Virus record (IMG/VR): IMGVR_UViG_3300035698_009252
Span: 1-64,000 of that record
DNA from: a virus
Reading direction: 5' to 3' (one strand)
Length of the DNA stretch: 64,000 nucleotides
Positions within the stretch are counted from its first letter, which is position 1, and each line of letters starts with the position of its first letter. The notes under the pieces were generated by a model. That model had not been told where the DNA came from. It was given only the letters and a program-made list of their open reading frames with translations, and ran no database searches. Below are positions 23,286 to 32,175 of this stretch, piece after piece. A program made the translations under genes and the position numbers.

Positions 23286-24500
23286 TTACTCCAACATCTG
23301 TATGTCCCGCTTATCGTCAAAGAACCGAGTCTCCGAGTCATCGAACTTGTCCATCGGAAAAGCACCCACTGCTCCGATTTTCACGTTGTCCCGGAAAAAC
23401 TCCATCGCCGCCTTGAACACGAAAAACTTCATTGTGTCCAACCCATCTCCGAGGGACACGATAAGCATAGAGTTTCCAGCCCTGGACGTGTGGGGTGTCA
23501 CCGCCTCTATCTGTCCGAACAAAAGCACCTTTCCCCGGTCGCCCATCCCGTGAATCGGCGTCCATTTCTTCTGTTTGATAAGCTTCTGGTGCTGCTTATA
23601 CAATGGCTCCCTGGACAGGCACAAGCCTATGGCTTCCTTCTCCAACTCCACCCACTTGTCATCCGTCCTCACGGGTGGCTCTCCATCCTTCTTGTTCTTC
23701 CTCACTCGAAAGTATTCAGCAATCACTTCGTTGCGCGTGCCGAATTTTACAAAAGCATCAGCAGCGATAAGAGAAAGCACTTGCCGCTTGTCCGGCCTAC
23801 GACTGGATTTCTTTCCGGTCTTCCCTATCGTTGTAACCTTCACCCGCTCGTGGAAGTCCTCTATGCTCTCGATTGGCTGGAAAGACTCGATGACGGCAGC
23901 CTTTGATGCCACAAACTTGATATGGCTCATGGAGAACCGGATAGCCCCATCCGCGTTCATAGTGAAGCCTTCGCGGCTCTTGTTGACATGCGGCCCAAGG
24001 ACCTCCACACCCCTGCGACGGGCATAATTGATGTAGTTCACCATGATATTGCTCGACCCGTGCTTTTTCTTACCAGGGTCGGTATTGCTGATAAGGGCAC
24101 ACATGTACTCGGGCAGGAAATTGTGTTTGAGCCACAACTGCGCCGTACTAACAGCACTATATGCTGTCGCATGGGATTTGTTAAAACCATACCCGGCAAA
24201 CGTCTCAAGCAGACTCCAAATCACCTCTACGTCCTTAAGGGTACACTCTCCGGCATCAATGTGGCCTTGTGCCCCCGAAATAAACTTTGGCTTCAAGGCC
24301 GCCATCTTCTCTGGAATCTTCTTCGCAATCGTCTTCACAAATTTGTAGGACTCGCCGGGACTGAACCCAGACAACTGCTGTGCAACCTGCATACAGTTGT
24401 GGACAACTACCCCGTTCGCGATGAAGTTATGGTGTTCTTCAACGGTGAGGTCGTACACAGGATGCTCACCGAGACAGTCAAATGAAACCAGTTTCGCCAT
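23286..24500 (-). CDS. dnaE: DNA polymerase III alpha, C-terminal half, preceded by split-intein C fragment, 404 aa
   Basis: Residues 1-35 are a C-terminal intein fragment (ending VYDLTVEEHHNFIANGVVV then HN), directly followed by Cys+1. From residue 36, CMQVAQQLSGFSPGES continues the polymerase exactly where the N half stops. GFNKSHATAYSAVSTAQLWL is the DnaE tail of the polymerase core, and VLLFGQIEAVTPHTSRAGNS the OB-fold. Trans-splicing with the product of 25446-28253 should restore one chain. The ATG overlaps the homing endonuclease stop (TAATG). The normal DnaE tau-binding C-terminus is short or absent. Confidence 0.9.
   Translation of the reverse strand: MAKLVSFDCLGEHPVYDLTVEEHHNFIANGVVVHNCMQVAQQLSGFSPGESYKFVKTIAKKIPEKMAALKPKFISGAQGHIDAGECTLKDVEVIWSLLETFAGYGFNKSHATAYSAVSTAQLWLKHNFLPEYMCALISNTDPGKKKHGSSNIMVNYINYARRRGVEVLGPHVNKSREGFTMNADGAIRFSMSHIKFVASKAAVIESFQPIESIEDFHERVKVTTIGKTGKKSSRRPDKRQVLSLIAADAFVKFGTRNEVIAEYFRVRKNKKDGEPPVRTDDKWVELEKEAIGLCLSREPLYKQHQKLIKQKKWTPIHGMGDRGKVLLFGQIEAVTPHTSRAGNSMLIVSLGDGLDTMKFFVFKAAMEFFRDNVKIGAVGAFPMDKFDDSETRFFDDKRDIQMLE
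24396..24500 (-). other. Intein C fragment (35 aa) of the dnaE split intein
   Basis: Contains intein blocks F and G: an Asp/Leu-rich strand, EEHHNFIANG, and the terminal Val-Val-His-Asn before Cys. The length is typical of natural split-intein C parts. Confidence 0.9.
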
Positions 24501-25396
24501 TATAAATCCCTAGCCAATTCCGCAGTTGAACCCATCAATACCTTCTCGATGTCGTCCACCACCTTGCCAATCCGAGCCATGATGTCGCTCTCCCAATACC
24601 TAATGACATTATACCCTGCCCTCCTGGCCAGAAGCGTGTAATTTGTGTCAATATGATATTGACGCTTCTGATTCGGAGTGAGGGCAAATTTCTTCGGATT
24701 TCCGTGCCAGTAGTCCCCATCCACTTCAACAACCAAGCGGCCATCAATCAAAAAATCATAACAGTGATTGCTAATCGAAATGTCGTTGAACTGTTCGTCA
24801 AAAGCAATGCCCCTCTTTTCTAGCCATTTCCTCATCCGAATCTCGGGTTTCGTGTTCTGTCCCGCCCCGATTCCCGCTTTCAGCCTCCTAATATTCCCAG
24901 CTCGGACACCAGTCTTGATGTCTTTCCTTGCCTTCTTATTCTCATCTGTGTTGATACACCATACTTGGTGCCTCTGAAGGCCCGCCAACCCTTTAAATTC
25001 TCTTCCACAATTATAACACCTCAGCAACAACCTATCGTGATGGCAATGAGCCTTGTGGGCGCGGAGTGACGTATTGCTCTCAAAATCTTCACCACACCTT
25101 TCGCACTCGAATACTCCCTGGACTCGGATGTTCTTTTGCCCCTCCGCTATCTTTTTTTTATGTTCTGCCGTGAACTTCCTTCCGAGATTGTGCCTTCTCC
25201 CACACTTGGGGCCACAATACTTCGTACCTATTTTCGTGCCGGAATTTTTCTTGATGTACGGCTTGCCGCATCCTTGGCAGACATACTCCCTTTTTACATC
25301 CCGGTATCGGTAAGAATTCGCACAAGCCCTTGAACAAAATCGGCTACCTCTCGCCCTTTGCTTCTCAGTCAGTGGCTTTCCACAAAAACAAGTCAT
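24500..25396 (-). CDS. Free-standing homing endonuclease: zinc fingers, NUMOD3-like motif and Vsr-like nuclease, 298 aa
   Basis: Lies exactly between the two dnaE halves. Residues 1-66 hold three cysteine knuckles (CFCG, CSRAC, CQGCG, YCGPKCG); 71-86 LGRKFTAEHKKKIAEG fits NUMOD3; 98-147 hold two C2H2-like fingers (FECERCGEDF ... HKAHC, CYNCGREFKGLAGL). Residues 195-298 are a Vsr/DUF559-type nuclease (MRKWLEKRGIAFDEQF, VVEVDGDYWHGN, GYNVIRYWESDI). It would cut intein-less dnaE and spread the insertion. Start at 25396 chosen because GGAGG is five bases upstream; the frame is open to 25423. Confidence 0.9.
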   Translation of the reverse strand: MTCFCGKPLTEKQRARGSRFCSRACANSYRYRDVKREYVCQGCGKPYIKKNSGTKIGTKYCGPKCGRRHNLGRKFTAEHKKKIAEGQKNIRVQGVFECERCGEDFESNTSLRAHKAHCHHDRLLLRCYNCGREFKGLAGLQRHQVWCINTDENKKARKDIKTGVRAGNIRRLKAGIGAGQNTKPEIRMRKWLEKRGIAFDEQFNDISISNHCYDFLIDGRLVVEVDGDYWHGNPKKFALTPNQKRQYHIDTNYTLLARRAGYNVIRYWESDIMARIGKVVDDIEKVLMGSTAELARDL

Positions 25397-25445
25397 AGCA
25401 TCCTCCACACTTGGTGTTATCACTTATGTAGAGAATATCAAACAA

Positions 25446-28253
25446 TTATGCCACTTCGTCGTAACCTATATCTTCAGTTGTAACAATATCATCTTCAGGT
25501 GTCAAGTATTGAGCCTCAACCCATCCTCGATTGTTGGTCATCAACAAATGGTCTTCCGTACATTTTAGGACAAACCCGTTATCAAGAGTCAGCCGATATA
25601 CATCCTTGATTCCATTCCTGTGCTTTGTAATTATCGCCCTCTCTACCACATCGCCCTTGTCATTCACGCACAAAACTGAATTTGAAGCATCATGTTCGAC
25701 AATGTCCCCAATCTTCACATATCCAGAAGGAGTCAAGACCCCAACGTCGGCAGGACAACACTGCTCTTGGTAGGTGATAACGCCATACGTGTCAGCCAGC
25801 AGATTCTTCAGGAACTCCGGCATGTTGTAGGGTTGCCCATGCTTGCGCTTGGCATACTCCATGTCCATCCCCATGTCACGAGGGCCAGGCCGGATAAGGG
25901 AAGTCAACGCGGACACATCACCCAACGTTTCAAGGCCAACTTCCGTAGCAACGGGCATCGTCGCCGGGTTCTCAAGCTGGAAAATGCCTACGAGGTCACT
26001 GTGGGCGCACTGCCGAATGGCTTGACGGTTGTCAATCGGCAAATCGGCTCGGGTAATCTTTCGCCCCCTGGTCTTCTCCACAAGTGCCACGCAATCACCA
26101 ATGACGGGCAGATTGTTCAGCCCAAGGATATCAAACTTAACAAGCCCAACCGCGCTGAGTTCCTCATTCTTGCCAGGAGCTTCGGCCCATGCCGAGATAA
26201 CCTTCCGGGTATCACTACCGGGCTTGTCATACAGAACGGGGATTCGGCCTTGCAAGTTCATATCCGAGATAATGACGCCGCCCGCGTGAGTGCTCATATT
26301 CTTGACCTGATTCCGCAAAACCCGTGCGTGCCGCAAGACGTCCTGATGTTTGTCGAGATACTCCTTCAAATCGGGATAGTGGTCAAACAGGTCCTCAAAA
26401 CTCATGTCGTCGACCTTGTGCTCCTGGCCCTCCTCGTCCTCAAACGTCTGCAAAGAATCAATCTTTTTAGTGATGGCCCGAACCTCGTGGATATCATAAC
26501 TAAGAGTGCGTGCCACATCAGCTATGACCGAGCTGGTGCGATACATCTGATACGAGCCAATAGAACATACCTTCTCTTCTCCGAACAGTTCCACGATATG
26601 CCTCTTGATGGCCTCCCGGTATCTCGGGTCGAAATCGTTGTCAATATCGGGTGGGTCAGGACGGTCAACTGACAGGAACCTCTCAAACAGGAGCCCATGG
26701 ACAAGCGGGTCCACGTCGGTGATGCCCAAGCAATAGCACACCACACTGCCAGCGCCACTCCCCCTTCCATAACCAATAACCCACTCTCCGTATGTGTCGC
26801 GAGCATCTGAGCAAATCTTTTCAGTGATAAGGAAGTAATCTGTCCATCCCAACTTGGTGATAACACCAAACTCGAACTTCAACCGGTCAATGTACGCTTG
26901 CGCATCAATCTTGACCTTGTTCCCACCCTGGTCAAGGTGAACCGTACCCTTTTCGAGCTTTCTCCATGCGAACCCCTCATTGACCCGCTTACGGAGTATT
27001 TGCTTGCCGTCCGGGTACAACGTAGGCAAATGAATCGTAGAATCTAGCTCAATCTGTTCAGTGGACATGGCAATCAATCGGGTGTTTTTGAGGGCTTCCT
27101 CAAACACGACTTCTGTGAACACGTCATCCAGGAATGGCTCCTTCTTCCCGCCACCCTTCTCCACAAATCCATTCTGGAACGTCCCACGCACTTGGTCAGC
27201 CCGACGATAGTACAAGTTGCCGACATCAAACTCCCAAATGTCATCCTGCTCCTTCTGGTCCATAATCGTTTTGTTTTGCCGGATGCACATCAGGATGTTG
27301 TGAGTCTCGTCGTGTTCGGGCTCAAGGTAATGGCTGTCGCAACCAATAACCAGGGGTGCCCCAACAGATTGAGCAAATTTGATGAGCCGCCGGTTGGCTT
27401 CCCTCTGAGCATCGTACTCAATAATCTGCACCTCAATATAGAATTGGTCAAAGTGCTTCGCGTAGAACTCATACAGCTCGCGAGCCTCTTTTTCCTTGTC
27501 CTCCATGAGTAGCTGGGGTATCTCCCCCTTCATACAGGCCGACGTTGCGATAATCCCCTTGCCCCACTTTTTGACCGCTTCTCGGTCCATCCGAGGACTG
27601 TAATAGAAGCCACTGAGCTGAGCGTCGTTGTGGATGCAAATGATGTTGTCAAAGCCCTGCCGGGTGTGTGCGATTAGAAGGAGGTGGTTCGCCTTGCGGT
27701 GTTTTTTCTTCTCATCGGGGTCATCACCCCTGTAGGGGGATACGTAAGCCTCCATCTCGAAGACGGCCTTGATTCCGGCGTCCTTGCACGCCCGGTACTG
27801 CTTAACCCATCCACCAACCGTCCCATGATTTGAAACACAACAAAATGAACGACGTTGCTTCTTCAACAACTCGACAAGATGGTTGACCGTCCCAAGGCCA
27901 TCCCGGATGCTAAACTCGTCGTGGTGATGAAGGCCCACAAATGAATCCGCTGTAGCCGTCAATGCCCTGTCCCGAAAAACATCGAACTCGACATCCATCT
28001 CCGCTGCCGGGAACTTACGAGTGATATTCTGGCCACACTGAAGCACAAACTTCGGTTTCATCTCGCATATCTCGGCGAACATATCGATAGATTCCTTGGG
28101 CCACGTCACGGCCACCTCAAACCGGGACAGCCCTAAACCGTTCAGAGCCGGTTCCACGTCATAGTCCGGGCCAGGAACCAGCAGTAAAACGTTCTTTTCC
28201 AATGGTATCCTGTCCTTAACGGGCACAGCGTATTTCTCGTAGAACTCTTCCAT
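25446..28253 (-). CDS. dnaE: DNA polymerase III alpha, N-terminal half, ending in split-intein N fragment, 935 aa
   Basis: Replicative polymerase half. Residues 1-110 are an extra N-terminal region. The PHP domain starts with FVGLHHHDEFSIRDGLGTVN and has SNHGTVGG and GCDSHYLEPEHDET. The palm has GYGRGSGAGS and PDPPDIDNDFDPRYREAI with catalytic acidic residues. The extein stops at YGVITYQEQ; from residue 832 a 104-residue intein N fragment starts CCPADVGVLTPSGYVKIGDI. ATG at 28253 overlaps the upstream TGA (TGATG). A TATAAT box lies 20 bases upstream. Confidence 0.93.
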   Translation of the reverse strand: MEEFYEKYAVPVKDRIPLEKNVLLLVPGPDYDVEPALNGLGLSRFEVAVTWPKESIDMFAEICEMKPKFVLQCGQNITRKFPAAEMDVEFDVFRDRALTATADSFVGLHHHDEFSIRDGLGTVNHLVELLKKQRRSFCCVSNHGTVGGWVKQYRACKDAGIKAVFEMEAYVSPYRGDDPDEKKKHRKANHLLLIAHTRQGFDNIICIHNDAQLSGFYYSPRMDREAVKKWGKGIIATSACMKGEIPQLLMEDKEKEARELYEFYAKHFDQFYIEVQIIEYDAQREANRRLIKFAQSVGAPLVIGCDSHYLEPEHDETHNILMCIRQNKTIMDQKEQDDIWEFDVGNLYYRRADQVRGTFQNGFVEKGGGKKEPFLDDVFTEVVFEEALKNTRLIAMSTEQIELDSTIHLPTLYPDGKQILRKRVNEGFAWRKLEKGTVHLDQGGNKVKIDAQAYIDRLKFEFGVITKLGWTDYFLITEKICSDARDTYGEWVIGYGRGSGAGSVVCYCLGITDVDPLVHGLLFERFLSVDRPDPPDIDNDFDPRYREAIKRHIVELFGEEKVCSIGSYQMYRTSSVIADVARTLSYDIHEVRAITKKIDSLQTFEDEEGQEHKVDDMSFEDLFDHYPDLKEYLDKHQDVLRHARVLRNQVKNMSTHAGGVIISDMNLQGRIPVLYDKPGSDTRKVISAWAEAPGKNEELSAVGLVKFDILGLNNLPVIGDCVALVEKTRGRKITRADLPIDNRQAIRQCAHSDLVGIFQLENPATMPVATEVGLETLGDVSALTSLIRPGPRDMGMDMEYAKRKHGQPYNMPEFLKNLLADTYGVITYQEQCCPADVGVLTPSGYVKIGDIVEHDASNSVLCVNDKGDVVERAIITKHRNGIKDVYRLTLDNGFVLKCTEDHLLMTNNRGWVEAQYLTPEDDIVTTEDIGYDEVA
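25449..25760 (-). other. Intein N fragment (104 aa) of the dnaE split intein
   Basis: Begins at the first of two Cys codons (25758-25760) after Tyr-Gln-Glu-Gln. Block A is CPADVGVLTPSGYVKIGDI, block B GFVLKCTEDHLLMT with the conserved Thr-x-x-His. The fragment ends in an acidic tail, which may help assembly with the C fragment. Confidence 0.9.
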
Positions 28254-28915
28254 CAAGTCACCTTGTATGCCCGATTATACCTCCACCGGAGGGGCAAGTG
28301 TCCTGGAAACTTCTCAAGAGGCACAGAAAACACCCAGTCATTGCCCGAAAATAGCTTGTAGAAACGCATGAAGGTTACAATCCGTGGGATATAATCTGTT
28401 GCCAACAACACGGCAATTTCGTCTTCTGGGCAACCCGTTTTCTCCTTAAAAGCGTCTGTATTCCCAAGTAACACCGGAACAGTTGTCATGGCGTACAATT
28501 TAGCCGAAAGAGGCTCGCACGGAAACATAGTGTCCACTTCGCCACATCTCAAGATAGCCACTGCCCCCGGCACCCATTTCGGAACCAACACCTGGCCATA
28601 AAAAGCGTTTTCGCATGGACATGACATCGTTTCATTCAGAACGGGGCTTCCGTGATGTAAGGCATCCGCCATCGTCCCAAAGGCATCATCCTTCAGCCGG
28701 TCATAAAATTCAATGCTCTCCCCTTCAACCTCTTCTGTGTTAGGAGAACAAGGGAACAGCCGATTTGGCTTGCCCCTGTTAACTTTCAAATTTGCCCTTA
28801 GCTCCTCACCCGTCGTCACCCATGGAAGGGCATAGACTTCGTTGTGATGATTGTCCCGACATACCTTAGCAATCTTCTCCGGCACCAAAGCATTCTTGCC
28901 ACAAATGACTATCAT
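28253..28915 (-). CDS. Hypothetical protein, 220 aa
   Basis: Not recognised. Starts MIVICGKNALVPEKIAKVCR, a strand-loop-helix as in nucleotide-binding or glycosyltransferase-like folds. Several cysteines are scattered (MSCPCENAFYG; TGCPEDEIAV). The ATG comes seven bases after a large hairpin and has no Shine-Dalgarno sequence, so translation may be leaderless or controlled by the hairpin. It is coupled to dnaE by TGATG. The extra N-terminal region of the polymerase half has a comparable style, but no homology is claimed. Confidence 0.65.
   Translation of the reverse strand: MIVICGKNALVPEKIAKVCRDNHHNEVYALPWVTTGEELRANLKVNRGKPNRLFPCSPNTEEVEGESIEFYDRLKDDAFGTMADALHHGSPVLNETMSCPCENAFYGQVLVPKWVPGAVAILRCGEVDTMFPCEPLSAKLYAMTTVPVLLGNTDAFKEKTGCPEDEIAVLLATDYIPRIVTFMRFYKLFSGNDWVFSVPLEKFPGHLPLRWRYNRAYKVT
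28274..28279 (-). promoter_or_regulatory. Candidate promoter box for dnaE N half
   Basis: Minus strand GGAGG-TATAAT-CGGGC within the 3' end of the upstream gene, 20 bases before the dnaE ATG. AAGGTGA follows as ribosome site. Confidence 0.45.
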
Positions 28916-28922
28916 AACGAAA

Positions 28923-28984
28923 GAGGCAGGGCAACTCGGCTGTTTTCAAGTGGTAACTTTTACCACTTGATTCTGCCCTGCCTC
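28923..28984 (-). promoter_or_regulatory. Nested hairpin before the 220-aa gene
   Basis: Outer stem GAGGCAGGGCA with TGCCCTGCCTC (11 bp, perfect) encloses an inner stem CAAGTGGTAA with TTACCACTTG (10 bp, perfect, 3-base loop). An alternative pairing CTCGG/CCGAG (28935-28939 with 28984-28988) competes with the outer stem. On the minus strand TTTCGTT follows, then the ATG. It may be a terminator, an attenuator or a protein-binding RNA. Confidence 0.75.
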
Positions 28985-29004
28985 CGAGTCCCATTTGGGC
29001 GCTT

Positions 29005-30309
29005 TTACGACCGCATCTCTACGGTCAGGGCTTCGTAAGTAGCTTCCGACTTCTGTCGGCCAATCTCTCCCAGGGCCACAATGATTTTCGCCACTTTCGG
29101 AGCCTGGGGAGCCGCATCCTTGCCGATGAGTTCCCGATAGCCCTTGTACCACTTGCCGATGGCCGAGAGGGTCATCGAGGCGAGATGGTGACTGGAATCG
29201 AACTTCTCCTCCTCCTGCATGGCCTTCACCAGCTCGTTCAAGAACTGGATGGACGACTTGAGAGCGCCATCGAACTTCTTCCACGGCGTTTCCTTCTCCC
29301 ATGCAAGGGCTGCCGACCAGAAGTTCTCAACATTGCTCACCGTCGTCAAACTGCCACCCTTGCGAGATGAGGTGCTGGACACGGGGAACTGGAACTTGAT
29401 GGGGTGCCCCTTCTCAAAGACGCTGTACACGCAATACTTGCGAGCCCTGGCTTTGGTTGTAGCCGTGGCCTCGTAAAGCGCCTTCTGTTGGGCGTCAGCA
29501 TTGCCCCCTACGGCCCCCAGAACGGCGTGTTCGGCCCGCTCAAGGGCACGGGTAGGCCGAGCCTGGTTCGCCACGACAACGGCATCCCTGGCCTCGTTAA
29601 GGGTCATGCTCTCGATATAGACCGGGATGGACACTTCTGTCCCATAAGCCAGGACGATAAATGCCAGCCTATGCCGTCCACTGGTGCATTGCAGGTCATC
29701 CTCAACTGAGGCGTCCCCTTCATCGGGCTGCCGGATAGCAGCAACCTGAATCGGCTGGAACATACGTCCGGCCCGGAGGATATCGGTACCAACCGAAACA
29801 ACCCGGTTCTTTCCCACTTCCGCGCTCAAGTTGACAATATTCTTGAGGGGAAGCTTCTCCGCCAACTCGGCCAAGACCTCATCCTCCGGCTCCCCGATGA
29901 ACAGGGCGATGCTTTTAACCGGCATCGAAACACCTGCCTTGTCTCGCATGAGAGTGCTCAGCTCGGGCAATTCCTCAATCCCGGCTCGCCTGAGCATGAC
30001 CCGGATAACCTTCTGACGCTTTGTAAGGGGCTTCCTGGCCCGCTTCTTGGGCGTCGTGTCTGTGCCGGATTCTTCCTGATTTCCGGCATCCTCATCGCCG
30101 CCCTCTTCATCTCCTGAAGGGGTTTCTTCCACAGGCGCTTCCTTCTGAGGCACACCCGAGGCAGTCGGAGGGTCTTCGGATGCGTCGGGCTCGTTTCCGG
30201 GTTCTTCCTCATCGGACTTTCCGAAATCCAACTCAAACCCACCAAACTCGTCCCCGCCGCTTCCGAATTCTTCCTCTTCGCCTCCGTTTTTGTCGTCTTT
30301 GTCACTCAT
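29005..30309 (-). CDS. ParB/sulfiredoxin-fold-like protein with acidic N-terminus, 434 aa
   Basis: Residues 1-90 are very acidic and disordered (GGEEEEFGSGGDEFGG), ending in a basic patch PKKRARKPLTKRQK. Residues 165-235 look like a ParB-type domain: GTDILRAGRMFQPIQVAAIR, then CTSGRHRLAFIVLAYGTEVS with the Gly-Arg-His-Arg motif, then IPVYIESM. The C-terminal 180 residues are helical. Phage ParB-like proteins may be nucleases, CTP-dependent switches or regulators; catalytic activity cannot be read here. ATG overlaps the SbcD-like stop (ATGA). Confidence 0.7.
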   Translation of the reverse strand: MSDKDDKNGGEEEEFGSGGDEFGGFELDFGKSDEEEPGNEPDASEDPPTASGVPQKEAPVEETPSGDEEGGDEDAGNQEESGTDTTPKKRARKPLTKRQKVIRVMLRRAGIEELPELSTLMRDKAGVSMPVKSIALFIGEPEDEVLAELAEKLPLKNIVNLSAEVGKNRVVSVGTDILRAGRMFQPIQVAAIRQPDEGDASVEDDLQCTSGRHRLAFIVLAYGTEVSIPVYIESMTLNEARDAVVVANQARPTRALERAEHAVLGAVGGNADAQQKALYEATATTKARARKYCVYSVFEKGHPIKFQFPVSSTSSRKGGSLTTVSNVENFWSAALAWEKETPWKKFDGALKSSIQFLNELVKAMQEEEKFDSSHHLASMTLSAIGKWYKGYRELIGKDAAPQAPKVAKIIVALGEIGRQKSEATYEALTVEMRS

Positions 30310-31253
30310 CCTATTTCTCCTTCTTTGCCCTCTGTGGGCCTCTTTGTTGCCAGATAGTCAAGAACGGGTTTTCTAACTCCCTTTACTGCTCCCACTTTCT
30401 GTATCAAATCGTGAACATCGACAGCATCCGCCTCGAACTTCATCAGTTCTTCCGCGAATTCGTGCCCGTCAAAATCCTCTTTCGTCAAAGCCACTTCGGC
30501 GGCACCCTCTCCGAACACCTCATCATGGGGTTGCGCCGTCTTGAGCTTCACCAGGTCAAAGACCGGGGGAATGCCCTTCTCGATGTCAATAACTGCCATT
30601 GTAGGCCACCACATATCCGATATGGCCCGTCGGGCAATAGAACCGGGATTGCAGAACCACGTATCGTTCACCTCGTGCGGCTTATAGCCCATATGAAGGT
30701 CACCCGACACCACAAGGTCAAACGGGCTATCTTGAAAATCATTAGTGCTGGTCACGTCAAATGGGGCACGCTGGTTGGTAATAAGTTCGTGGCAGACAAG
30801 GATGTTGTACTTTGCCGGGTCCACCTCCCGGCCCACTCCGTTAATGTCAGCAACAGGTTCCCACTCGTGCTTCCCGTGCAGCACCACCCCATCACCCATA
30901 TCTATCGGGTTGAAAAGGATGGTGAATTGGGGGCATCGCCGGACGAAAAATGCGAGAGTCGAGGATGGGTAAGTCTTTGGGCTGTGCCCATATAGGTCAT
31001 GTTCCCCCACACAACCGTAAGTAGGAAGAGGTGATTCGCAGATGATATCCATCGCGTCGCCGATAATTTCGTAGGAAAAAACCCGGTGGGTATTGAAGAA
31101 GTCCCCGCCAAAGGCCATAAACGAACATCCGGCCTCTTCTGCTACAGCGTAAATTTCCCGAAGCTTTCCTAGGAGAGAGCGGGGGAAATCATCTACCCTG
31201 TGTTTCGGGCTGACGCCGCTCAAATGGATGTCCGTATAAAAGCCGAATCTCAT
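30306..31253 (-). CDS. SbcD/Mre11-like nuclease, 315 aa
   Basis: Calcineurin-like phosphoesterase acting on DNA ends and hairpins. Motifs in order: MRFGFYTDIHLSG (Asp8, His10), MAFGGDFFNTHR, YGCVGEHDLYG, YNILVCHELI, and VVSGDLHMGYKP. Length is shorter than bacterial SbcD, as usual in phages. Partner should be the half-length SbcC-like ATPase at 11909, which lies 17 kb away rather than next door; both genes have a CCCGTGTATAAT box, suggesting joint control. Start chosen at 31253, with GAGGGA upstream. Confidence 0.88.
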   Translation of the reverse strand: MRFGFYTDIHLSGVSPKHRVDDFPRSLLGKLREIYAVAEEAGCSFMAFGGDFFNTHRVFSYEIIGDAMDIICESPLPTYGCVGEHDLYGHSPKTYPSSTLAFFVRRCPQFTILFNPIDMGDGVVLHGKHEWEPVADINGVGREVDPAKYNILVCHELITNQRAPFDVTSTNDFQDSPFDLVVSGDLHMGYKPHEVNDTWFCNPGSIARRAISDMWWPTMAVIDIEKGIPPVFDLVKLKTAQPHDEVFGEGAAEVALTKEDFDGHEFAEELMKFEADAVDVHDLIQKVGAVKGVRKPVLDYLATKRPTEGKEGEIG

Positions 31254-31268
31254 ATTTCCCTCTCCCGT

Positions 31269-31274
31269 ATTATA
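31269..31274 (-). promoter_or_regulatory. Candidate promoter box for the SbcD-like gene
   Basis: Minus strand CCCCCGTG-TATAAT-ACGGGAG, only 15 bases before the ATG at 31253. The box is flanked by CTCCC and GGGAG. Confidence 0.55.
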
Positions 31275-31309
31275 CACGGGGGAGGACGCGCAAAGTCAGA
31301 GAAATCTTC

Positions 31310-31579
31310 TCAGGCTTTGCCAGGCGTATCAAAACGGTGGGGATGGTCGTTGTGCGACCCGATTCCACCCGCGACACTGCCAGACACCATTTTCTTAGCA
31401 TCGGTTGTGCCTTGAGCCGTGTTGTTCCCTTGTGCCTGGAGGTCAAGCGCCCGGAAACTCTTCATTTCGCCGGTTTGTTGCGCCTTCCCATCAAACCAGG
31501 GGACACGAATTGCAGAATCATCTTCTGCCCGCTCAATATCTACCTGCTGCTTGTCCGTTACATTTGCTCGATAAGCCAT
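31310..31579 (-). CDS. Small hypothetical protein, 89 aa
   Basis: Not recognised. Start at 31579, with AAGGAG eight bases upstream (MAYRANVTDKQQVDIERAED). Polar, Gly/Ser/Asn-rich second half (GSVAGGIGSHNDHPHRFDTP), likely flexible. It stands just upstream of the SbcD promoter box. Confidence 0.5.
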   Translation of the reverse strand: MAYRANVTDKQQVDIERAEDDSAIRVPWFDGKAQQTGEMKSFRALDLQAQGNNTAQGTTDAKKMVSGSVAGGIGSHNDHPHRFDTPGKA

Positions 31580-31611
31580 TAGATGTCTCCTTCTACTGAA
31601 GGACCTCTTTA

Positions 31612-32175
31612 TCAAAGAATTATCGTACCCAGCTTTTCGACAATGGATTTCACTCGCTGCTCCGTGCCCTCCACTTCCACAACGGTAAATTCGCACCCCC
31701 ACGTGTCAAGAATCCCCATCTCAAGGGCATGTATCTTGAACTGATACCACGGGTTGAGGGTCCGTTTCTCGTTCATTTCGAAGGTCTTATCACTCCACGG
31801 ACAAAAGAACAAGTGCGTATAGAAGGACACTCGTTTCTGGCATGTCTCGAAAATGTGTCGCAATCCCCTAGTATCTACGCCGTGAAGTTCGGTAACGACA
31901 TAGGCGGCCAAGTCTACAACAGTTCGGTCAGTCACGAAGCCACCATCTGCCGCATCTTCCATCTCTATTGTGCGCCGGAGAATTTCATTTTGCCTCCCGG
32001 TATGGGCCAAGAACCGCTCAACCTGAATGCCGGACATATAGTCGTAGCCATCCCGCGTGAGGATGTCCTGGGTAATAACCTTGCCCTCCAAGGCTTTTAT
32101 CTCAAGGGCCTGCGCCAGTGCACGAGCCAAAGAACTCTTACCAGTCCCCGCGCATCCCATTATTCCGATTTTCAT
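31612..32175 (-). CDS. P-loop nucleotide kinase-like protein (AAA_28/NadR-like), 187 aa
   Basis: Starts MKIGIMGCAGTGKSSLARAL, a clear Walker A at residues 7-15. FVTDRTVVDLAAYVV gives the Asp-Arg motif of NadR/AAA_28 kinases, and FFCPWSDKTFEMNEKRTLNP the lid region. Likely phosphorylates a nucleotide, nucleoside or nicotinamide riboside; the exact substrate is not readable. Coupled to the methyltransferase (ATGA). Confidence 0.75.
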   Translation of the reverse strand: MKIGIMGCAGTGKSSLARALAQALEIKALEGKVITQDILTRDGYDYMSGIQVERFLAHTGRQNEILRRTIEMEDAADGGFVTDRTVVDLAAYVVTELHGVDTRGLRHIFETCQKRVSFYTHLFFCPWSDKTFEMNEKRTLNPWYQFKIHALEMGILDTWGCEFTVVEVEGTEQRVKSIVEKLGTIIL

